Shown in pieces: positions 35,801-42,690 of a stretch of 64,000 nt of DNA. Both the position numbers and the translations under genes were made by a program. Origin of the DNA: Ruminococcaceae bacterium UBA1404 (lineage in GTDB: Bacteria > Bacillota > Clostridia > Oscillospirales > Ruminococcaceae); assembly GCA_002305075.1 (NCBI GenBank), contig DBQC01000026.1:1-64000 (forward strand), given 5' to 3'. The first letter of the stretch is position 1, and each line of letters begins with the position of its first letter. The notes below the pieces were generated by a model. The model worked only from the letters and a program-made list of their open reading frames with translations, searched no databases and was not told the origin of the DNA.

Positions 35801-37810
35801 TGTTTGTGCCGTAGACCGTCGCCTTGCCGGTCTGTCGCACCCCACGCGGGGTGCGTGGATTGAAATTCGGGCCTGCCTAAAGGAGGGGGCGGGGATAGAA
35901 GTCGCACCCCACGCGGGGTGCGTGGATTGAAATCTTTGCCATATGTAATAGTCCCACCCTAATCTGCGTCGCACCCCACGCGGGGTGCGTGGATTGAAAT
36001 TGATTTGCGGTCAAACCCATGCGCCCCGATGTGGTCGCACCCCACGCGGGGTGCGTGGATTGAAATTTAAACGAAGGACTGGAACTATGTGAGGCGTGGG
36101 GTCGCACCCCACGCGGGGTGCGTGGATTGAAATACAAATAATCTTGAATTAATTTTACAAAAACACTTGGTCGCACCCCACGCGGGGTGCGTGGATTGAA
36201 ATAAAGTGTTGGCGCGGAGAGGAACCCTACAGCCCGGTCGCACCCCACGCGGGGTGCGTGGATTGAAATATCTGCATGATGGCGCTTCCGCCGTAAGGGC
36301 CTGTGTCGCACCCCACGCGGGGTGCGTGGATTGAAATGAGGATGGATAACCCCTCATTGGCCGCAAAGAAGTCGCACCCCACGCGGGGTGCGTGGATTGA
36401 AATTAAAAAAGAATTTGAAATAACGCTTGACAACACTACGTCGCACCCCACGCGGGGTGCGTGGATTGAAATGTGATTGCCCAAACACCAAAAGATGATC
36501 TTGTCCGTCGCACCCCACGCGGGGTGCGTGGATTGAAATTTGTCCAGTGCCGTGAACCCGGTGCGCAGGAATGTGTCGCACCCCACGCGGGGTGCGTGGA
36601 TTGAAATGCGTCGTGCCGCCAGTAGTGGACAATGGCGGCGAGTCGCACCCCACGCGGGGTGCGTGGATTGAAATTTCGGCTGGTTAGCATGAGGTCTGCC
36701 AGCTCGTGTCGCACCCCACGCGGGGTGCGTGGATTGAAATATGCCTCTCTGAAGGCTCTTTTGAACTCTATCCGTCGCACCCCACGCGGGGTGCGTGGAT
36801 TGAAATCGCCTCGTGTCTCGCTTGGTCTGTAAGAGTAATCAGTCGCACCCCACGCGGGGTGCGTGGATTGAAATATCCAAGCGGCCATCATTTCCCGGTC
36901 GAGTTGAGTCGCACCCCACGCGGGGTGCGTGGATTGAAATGTGGGGCTTTTGAGGCCAACTCCTTGAGGCCAACTCGTCGCACCCCACGCGGGGTGCGTG
37001 GATTGAAATGCTAAATTAGAATTAAACGAAACTCACGAATGGGTCGCACCCCACGCGGGGTGCGTGGATTGAAATGCGGCTGAAATTGCCATTGTCTCAC
37101 CTCCTCACGTCGCACCCCACGCGGGGTGCGTGGATTGAAATAAAAGAGCCTAAAGAATGCGGCAAGCCGGTCACGTCGCACCCCACGCGGGGTGCGTGGA
37201 TTGAAATCATTAGTCTGCATGCTGTACTTGATGGTTAGCATGTCGCACCCCACGCGGGGTGCGTGGATTGAAATCGTGCATCCGCGCTGCCCAGGGATGC
37301 CGTTGTCGTCGCACCCCACGCGGGGTGCGTGGATTGAAATAGGCGTCGACGAGTTGCGCTAAATTAGAATTAAAGTCGCACCCCACGCGGGGTGCGTGGA
37401 TTGAAATACTGCATCGTGTATCGCGGACAGGACCCGGCAATAGTCGCACCCCACGCGGGGTGCGTGGATTGAAATCATTGGCAAAAGCAGCACAGAAGCC
37501 GACCGAAAGTCGCACCCCACGCGGGGTGCGTGGATTGAAATGTTTACCGCCGCCACCGCCGCCGCCTACCAAGAGTCGCACCCCACGCGGGGTGCGTGGA
37601 TTGAAATTGCGGTCTACTCCAGGTCTACTCCAGCGGTCTACGTCGCACCCCACGCGGGGTGCGTGGATTGAAATGTTTATCAGCTTCTTCATGCCCTGTT
37701 GCGTGTCGGTCGCACCCCACGCGGGGTGCGTGGATTGAAATTTAAAGAGTTTGACAAATGCCAATATGAAGAATCTGGTCGCACCCCATGCGGATGCGTG
37801 GGGTGCGATT
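32881..37810 (+). CRISPR. Type I-C CRISPR array, 73 repeats plus one degenerate terminal repeat, 73 spacers
   Basis: The repeat is 33 bp, starting GTCGCACCCCACGCGGGG and ending TGCGTGGATTGAAAT. The inner CGCACCCC/GGGGTGCG arms form the hairpin cut by Cas5, and the ATTGAAAT end becomes the 5' handle. I counted repeat starts from 32881 to 37709 (73) plus a degenerate one at 37778. The mean pitch is 67 bp and spacers are mostly 33-36 bp. All 73 repeats read identical, which points to recent or actively maintained growth. Orientation follows from the leader beside cas2, so the newest spacers are near 32914. No duplicate spacer was found, but two overlapping pairs were. Confidence 0.98.
37778..37810 (+). 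repeat. Degenerate, palindromic terminal repeat
   Basis: The last repeat starts normally (GTCGCACCCCATGC, one change) but after GGAT continues as GCGTGGGGTGCGAT, which is the start of the repeat in inverted orientation. The two arms TCGCACCCCA and TGGGGTGCGA pair perfectly. Confidence 0.85.
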
Positions 37811-37879
37811 ATGGCTTTCTACAGAGCCGTGCTTCTATTCTATGTTATCACGGAACGATTGCGTATTGCTTTTGCCACC

Positions 37880-38811
37880 TTAATTATGGCACATACCCAT
37901 GATGCACAGATAGTGGTTCGCTTCGCGCAGCACATGGTCGCCCAACAGTGGAACGATGATCGACTGTATCTTGCACTCCAATATGCCCTCTGTGCCGGCT
38001 GCTTTAAAGTCCCGCAGCCTTTCGGTTTCCTCGCGGCTGTCTGCGGTAATGTCCGCTATATCCATCGTCTGTCTCGCAGCCTGTTGCGCTTCTACGGTCA
38101 ATTCGTCGAACTCTCTGCCAAACATTCTCGCTGTATCGATAAGTGCCTCTTCCGACGGGTCAAGCAATCCGGCAATGAACTTTGCATGTTCTGCCATTTG
38201 TCGGTTCCAGAAAAACTCCTGATTTAAAAGATCCTGGGGCCTATTTGCACTTTCTCTGCGTACGAGCATCACGAGCATATTCATAAAGTGCTTAGCTTCC
38301 CTAAGTATGTGTTCTATGAGCAGAGGATAATTCATCGTAAACATTTCGCACGACCGCACGCTTCTTAGCAACTGTTCCTTAAACACGACCAGTTCTGCGG
38401 TCAGTTGGTATGCTCTACGGTCAAGGTTTTCCACCGCTTCTTCCATATGTGCGTCCGGCATTTCAAAACCGGCGGGCTGCAGCATCTCCTCACGCCTTGT
38501 CAGCTCCAAGTTAAACGGTATCCCAGTGTAGAAGCCTGTAAGTCTCTCGGCTCCAATGTATATTGCGTAGTTGCTTGATGAGAGTTTAATGCGTTTGCGC
38601 TTACATTTTCGTTTGCGAGAGCTGTCGCTTCAGAAAGTAGTTGTTCAAATCTTTGCCTGAACATTCCTGCCTTCTCCCCCACACTTTTATCTCTCGGTGT
38701 AAACCCTATTTCCAGAAAAAAAGCGTGCTCTTTCATTATCCTTAAGAAGAATAGATTTAAATCGAGCGACCTTGTTACAAATTCTTTTTGGGATATCAAT
38801 TTGTTCACCAC
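37880..38811 (-). pseudogene. Frameshifted DUF2935 gene
   Basis: This is a second member of the family found at 11907-12806, on the opposite strand. The first part (from about 38811, SLDLNLFFLRIMKEHAFFLE) runs in frame to QYTLE and then goes out of frame. The second part resumes in the next frame as AERLTGFYTGIPFNLELTRR and continues to the end at 37880. Adding one G near 38551 (GAGGCCGAG for GAGCCGAG) restores a full-length protein of about 310 residues that aligns with the intact paralogue throughout (EAERQMEFFTGLPMDLQITR there). Start codons here are GTG (38811 or 38808). It ends about 70 bases from the array end. Confidence 0.85.
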
Positions 38812-39098
38812 CTTATGCTCTATAGTATGAATAAAACCTTTTAAATGCTAATACGCTTTAGATTGAGGCGGGTGGATCTGTACTCTTCGGCGGTGTGCCG
38901 CAAGGCCGTGCCCTTATCAGCATCGCATCTTATCTTTGCCATGCGCCGCATACTCTGATAAAATAAGAAAAGCATTCCACATGAGGGAGGGGCCACCACT
39001 TCGGCTAAGCGGGTACAAGCCTGGCCATGAGTTTATCCTCACACCTGCCACTCGGCCTGCCCGGCAAAAGATTAAGGGTGCTAAATGGAGAGCAAAGC

Positions 39099-39374
39099 AT
39101 GACCACACTTTCTGCAAAACTGACATTTTATATACCCCACGCCGCATCCCTTAAGGACAAGCGGAGAGTTTGCCGCAGCCTTGTGGACAGGACCCGGGGT
39201 CGTTTTAATGCGTCGATCTCTGAGATTGACACGCAGGATATGCACAGAACGCTGACCATTGGCGTGGCGGTTGTATCGGGCGATGCCGCCCATGCGAGGC
39301 GGTCGCTGGATGAAATCATCCGCTATATGGAGCAGCAGGCTGAGGCCGAGCTGATAAAGATCGAGCAGAGCTAA
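39099..39374 (+). CDS. DUF503 family protein (YlxP-like)
   Basis: A 91-residue small protein with the DUF503 pattern: KLTFYIPHAASLKDKRRVCR, SLVDRTRGRFNASISEID and TIGVAVVSGDAAHARRSLDE. In Bacillus the homologue ylxP lies in the nusA-infB operon next to rbfA, hinting at a ribosome-related role, but the function is not established. ATG 39099 has GGAGAG seven bases upstream. The 287 bases before it (38812-39098) hold no gene I can support. Confidence 0.85.
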   Translation: MTTLSAKLTFYIPHAASLKDKRRVCRSLVDRTRGRFNASISEIDTQDMHRTLTIGVAVVSGDAAHARRSLDEIIRYMEQQAEAELIKIEQS

Positions 39375-39452
39375 AGCCGCCCGGTCGTTAGGATTAGGCC
39401 ACCGAGTCTTGCGATTGAATGAGCACAATATAACAGCCACACGAGAGGAACC

Positions 39453-39746
39453 ATGAACATATTTAAGAACCCAAACTGCAAAAAGATAAGAGGCAGCCAC
39501 ATCTTAGAGGTCAGCTGCGCCTATTGCAAGTGCTTTATCGCCCACTATCAAAAGGTGGGGGAGAGCAACTTTGTAAAAATGTATAATGACAGGATTATAG
39601 AAGGCTCCATCGACTTTTCACAGTACCATGGGGCGCTATTTTGCCCGGGCTGCGGTGCGCAAATAGCCACCCGGTATGTAACCAAGATGGACAAAAAGGA
39701 AGCCTACCGCTTTATACCGTCAACCTTTCGCAAAAGAAAGGTCTAG
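39453..39746 (+). CDS. Small zinc-ribbon protein of unknown function
   Basis: A 97-residue protein with two CxxC pairs, CAYCKCF and CPGCGAQ, separated by about 45 residues, so a split zinc ribbon is likely. It has a basic start (NIFKNPNCKKIRG) and a basic end (FRKRKV). No family was recognised. GAGAGGA precedes the ATG. The spacing to DUF503 (78 bases) and the terminator after it suggest a small two-gene unit. Confidence 0.65.
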   Translation: MNIFKNPNCKKIRGSHILEVSCAYCKCFIAHYQKVGESNFVKMYNDRIIEGSIDFSQYHGALFCPGCGAQIATRYVTKMDKKEAYRFIPSTFRKRKV

Positions 39747-39770
39747 TGCGAGCCAAAGCCCGTGTCTATT

Positions 39771-39791
39771 TGGCCCGAACGGGCCTTTTTT
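39771..39791 (+). terminator. Intrinsic terminator
   Basis: GGCCCG and CGGGCC with an AA loop are followed by T6. Confidence 0.8.
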
Positions 39792-39816
39792 GCTTTCGCA
39801 AATACTTTTAACCACA

Positions 39817-39866
39817 AAAATCCCCCCCAAAGCATAGATTAAACTAAGCACATAAGGGGGGATTTT
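39817..39866 (+). promoter_or_regulatory. Inverted repeat sequestering a ribosome binding site
   Basis: AAAATCCCCCC (39817-39827) and GGGGGGATTTT (39856-39866) are perfect 11-bp complements across a 28-base loop. The G6A arm is also the only Shine-Dalgarno sequence of the gene at 39869, so pairing would hide it. The same C6/G6 pair recurs after the gene at 40100-40134. Confidence 0.6.
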
Positions 39867-39868
39867 CT

Positions 39869-40092
39869 ATGGAACTGTGGCTTAAAAGCCTTAAAACCGC
39901 CACGCCGCAGGAAGGTTTTGAGCTGGCCATCAAGCTGTCACAAAAGGGCGTGCAGTACACGCAGCCTTCTGAAGCCATCCGAAAAAGCTGCGTCCAAAGT
40001 ATTCAAGAGACGCTAACAGCCTCATCGCCGTCTCGCAGGTTATTGCCATCCACTATCAAACGGTGGCCGCCGCCAACAACTACTGGCGTTAG
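39869..40092 (+). pseudogene. Small protein of unknown function, frameshifted
   Basis: The first 38 or so codons read MELWLKSLKTATPQEGFELA then KLSQKGVQYTQPSEAIRK. The uninterrupted frame then gives low-complexity nonsense up to 40135. Adding one A to the A5 run at 39982-39986 joins it to LRPKYSRDANSLIAVSQVIA and IHYQTVAAANNYWR, ending at TAG 40090-40092, which reads far more like protein (about 75 residues). No family was recognised. It is bracketed by two copies of the C6/G6 inverted repeat. Confidence 0.45.
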
Positions 40093-40099
40093 CAAAGCA

Positions 40100-40134
40100 A
40101 AAATCCCCCCGGCCTTGGCGGCAGGGGGGATTTA
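40100..40134. terminator. Terminator after the small gene
   Basis: AAATCCCCCC and GGGGGGATTT flank a 13-base loop. It also lies between this gene and the converging iscU. Confidence 0.75.
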
Positions 40135-40149
40135 AAGTGCGAATAAGGT

Positions 40150-40605
40150 TTAGGCACCCACATGCTCGTGGTCGTGGTCATGGGCGTGATCGTGGGGGTC
40201 TTCGGGAAGCTCGCCCACAATGGGGGTGGGGTCAATACCCAGGCGGATATAGTAGTCGGCCACCGCCGCCTTGACCACCTGCTCGGCCAGCACCGAACAA
40301 TGGATTTTCACCGGGGGCAGACCGTCCAGCGCCTCGACCACCGCCGTGTTGGTCAGCTTGAGGGCCTCCTCAATGGGCTTGCCCTTAATCAGCTCGGTGG
40401 CCATAGAGCTGGTAGCCACCGCTGCACCGCAGCCAAATGTCTTAAAACGCACATCCTCGATGATGCCGTCCTTAATTTTTAGCGAGAACTTCATGATATC
40501 GCCACAGACAGGGTTGCCCACCTCGCCCACAGCGTTGGCGTCCTCAAGCTCGCCCATGTTGCGGGGGTTTACGAAGTGGTCCATCACTTTAGGGGAATAC
40601 ATCAT
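40150..40605 (-). CDS. iscU: Iron-sulfur cluster scaffold protein IscU/NifU N-type
   Basis: A 151-residue scaffold on which clusters are built from sulfur supplied by NifS. The three ligand cysteines are in GNPVCGDIMKF, FGCGAAVATSSM and KIHCSVLAEQ. The protein ends in a His/Asp-rich tail (PHDHAHDHDHEHVGA) beyond the normal domain, which could bind metal. It lies 28 bases after nifS on the same strand, forming a two-gene assembly operon. Confidence 0.93.
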   Translation of the reverse strand: MMYSPKVMDHFVNPRNMGELEDANAVGEVGNPVCGDIMKFSLKIKDGIIEDVRFKTFGCGAAVATSSMATELIKGKPIEEALKLTNTAVVEALDGLPPVKIHCSVLAEQVVKAAVADYYIRLGIDPTPIVGELPEDPHDHAHDHDHEHVGA

Positions 40606-40633
40606 ATATTTTACTTCCTTTCCACTTTAACAC

Positions 40634-41818
40634 TTAAGCTTGAGCCTTGACGATGGAGTCCCACAGGGGAGACATCTCCCGAAGTCGCTGGACGATAGGG
40701 GGCAGGACCTCAATCACATAGTCGATCTCCTCCTCGGTGTTCTGGTCGCCGATGGAGAAGCGCAGCGAGCCGTGGGCCCGCTCGTGGGGCAGGCCGATGG
40801 CCAGCAGCACATGGCTGGGATCGAGAGAGCCCGAGGTGCAGGCCGAGCCCGACGAGGCGCAGATGCCCTTCATGTCGAGCAGCAGCAGCATTCCCTCGCC
40901 CTCAATGCCATCAAAGGAGAAGTTGGCGTTGCCGGGCAACCGCTTTTCGGGGTGGCCGTTTAGCCTGCAGTGGCTTATGCTGCCCAGAATGCCCTCGATA
41001 AGGCGCTGGCGCAGCTTTGTGCAGTGGGCAATATGGGCATCAAGACCCAGGGTGGCCTCCTCGATAGCCACGCCCAGAGCTACAATACCGGAGGTGTTTT
41101 CGGTGCCGCCTCGCTTAGAGCGCTCCTGCCCACCGCCGTGTATAAAGTTGTCGATAACCACGCCCCGGCGGACATACAGAGCGCCTATTCCCTTGGGAGC
41201 GTGGATTTTGTGGCCCGACAGCGAGAGCAGGTCGATGTTTTGGGCAACAACATCAATGTGCACATTGCCCACGGCCTGCACCGCATCGGTGTGAAAGAGC
41301 ACGCCTCGTTCCCTGCACACCGCACCGATTTCGGCAATGGGCATCAGGGTGCCAATCTCGTTGTTGGCGTACATAACCGATACCAGCGCCGTATCCTCTC
41401 GGATGGCATCGGCCACCTGTTCGGCGGTGATAAGGCCTTGGTCGTCTACCGGCAGATAGGTGGTCTCGAAGCCCTGCTTTTCCAGCGCCTCAAAGCTGTG
41501 CAGCACGGCGTGGTGCTCGATGTTGGTGGTGATGATGTGACGTTTATTCTTGCGGGCACCGGCATAGGCGGCGCCTTTAATGGCCCAGTTGTCGCTCTCG
41601 GTGCCGCCGCCGGTAAAGAAGATCTCGGGCGGGTTGGCGCCGAGGGCCTTGGCGACCTTTTCTCGGGCCGCTTCAACGGCGGCTTTGGCCTCGCGCCCCT
41701 GTGCGTAAATGCTCGAGGGATTGCCATAGCCCTCTTTGAGAATGGGCAGCATAGCCTCTAGAACCTTTTCGGATAGGGGGGTGGTGGCCGCGTTGTCGAG
41801 ATAAATGCGTTTATCCAT
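40634..41818 (-). CDS. nifS: Cysteine desulfurase NifS/IscS type
   Basis: A PLP enzyme that takes sulfur from cysteine for Fe-S clusters. The sequence shows IYLDNAATTPL, TGGGTESDNWAIKG, the internal His in NIEHHAVLHS, the PLP lysine in SLSGHKIHAPKG, and the catalytic cysteine loop SSGSACTSGSLDPSH. It has 394 residues, the normal length. ATG 41818 fits the family start and has GGAGGT about ten bases upstream; an ATG at 41839 adds only MFGGILI. It forms an operon with iscU. Confidence 0.95.
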   Translation of the reverse strand: MDKRIYLDNAATTPLSEKVLEAMLPILKEGYGNPSSIYAQGREAKAAVEAAREKVAKALGANPPEIFFTGGGTESDNWAIKGAAYAGARKNKRHIITTNIEHHAVLHSFEALEKQGFETTYLPVDDQGLITAEQVADAIREDTALVSVMYANNEIGTLMPIAEIGAVCRERGVLFHTDAVQAVGNVHIDVVAQNIDLLSLSGHKIHAPKGIGALYVRRGVVIDNFIHGGGQERSKRGGTENTSGIVALGVAIEEATLGLDAHIAHCTKLRQRLIEGILGSISHCRLNGHPEKRLPGNANFSFDGIEGEGMLLLLDMKGICASSGSACTSGSLDPSHVLLAIGLPHERAHGSLRFSIGDQNTEEEIDYVIEVLPPIVQRLREMSPLWDSIVKAQA

Positions 41819-41919
41819 AATCAGGATACCTCCAAACATGGTTGCGTGTCATGGCGCAGAAGCGTTTTTGGCCGCAGGTATTTCTTAGTTAATCATATAC
41901 TATACCAAAATAGTATGAA

Positions 41920-42393
41920 TTACAAGCCCTCCGGCACAAAATTCACAAATTTTTTGCTGGCAGCTACCGCCAGCTCATCGCAGCATATATTTTCGGGGTG
42001 ATCGGCATGGCCCTTCACCCATACAGGCGCCACTTCATGGTATTCGCAAAGCTGCAGCAGTTGTTCCCACAGGTCGGTATTAAGGGCGGGCTTGTTGTCG
42101 CTTTTGCGCCAACCTCGGCGTCTCCAGCTCTTGGCCCATCCCTTTAGCAGCGCATCGGTCACATATTTTGAATCGCTATAAAGGGTCACCTTGCAGGGGC
42201 GGTTGAGGGCCTCCAGCCCGCGGATGACCGCCATAAGCTCCATGCGGTTGTTGGTGGTTTCGGCCTCACCGCCCGAAAGCACTTTTTCGTGGTCGCCGTA
42301 GCGCAAAATGGCCGCCCAGCCTCCGGGGCCGGGGTTTCCGCTGCAGGCGCCGTCCGTGAAAAGGCTCACGGCAGGCCTTTTTTGTTCAGACAT
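41920..42393 (-). CDS. rnhA: Ribonuclease HI
   Basis: A 157-residue enzyme that cleaves RNA in RNA-DNA hybrids. The active-site carboxylates are in FTDGACSGNPGPGG, NNRMELMAVI, LYSDSKYV and KGHADHPEN. ATG 42393 has AGAGGAG at good spacing and matches the family start; the frame continues upstream to 42531 without a ribosome site. Confidence 0.94.
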   Translation of the reverse strand: MSEQKRPAVSLFTDGACSGNPGPGGWAAILRYGDHEKVLSGGEAETTNNRMELMAVIRGLEALNRPCKVTLYSDSKYVTDALLKGWAKSWRRRGWRKSDNKPALNTDLWEQLLQLCEYHEVAPVWVKGHADHPENICCDELAVAASKKFVNFVPEGL

Positions 42394-42531
42394 AGGCACT
42401 CCTCTTTGGTATCCTTGCCTATTATACGAGCATTCTCCGCCCCTTACAAGGGCATGGGCTAAGAAAAAAGGCTTAAAATATACCGCTGCGCCGCATAATA
42501 GATTTAGAAGGCCTATCATGCGAACGAACAT

Positions 42532-42560
42532 TTGACAAATAGGGCGGTTTTATATACAAT
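42532..42560 (+). promoter_or_regulatory. Promoter of the RNase J gene
   Basis: A perfect TTGACA (42532), a 17-base spacer and TACAAT (42555). The leader of about 125 bases contains a hairpin, CCGTTCC/GGAACGG (42623-42647), just before the ribosome site. Confidence 0.8.
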
Positions 42561-42690
42561 AGGGTATACAGATGCGGCGGCGTGTGTATAACCCGCTGCT
42601 TTTATTTTTGCTTAAATATTAGCCGTTCCACCGCTGGTGCGGAACGGTCGATCATAAAAAATACAACACAAAAAAATAGGAGGAAATTTT

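Noticed and set aside
32881..37741. Self-targeting spacers against this window
   Set aside because: Reading through the 73 spacers I noticed no match to genes in the window; an exact search was not possible.
33076..37764. Many open frames in the CRISPR array with repeated SHPTRGAWIE or ISIHAPRVGCD segments
   Set aside because: They are translations of the 33-bp repeat in different frames; the array explains them fully.
40970..41761. 263-codon open frame antisense to nifS
   Set aside because: A shadow of a well-conserved gene with no ribosome site.
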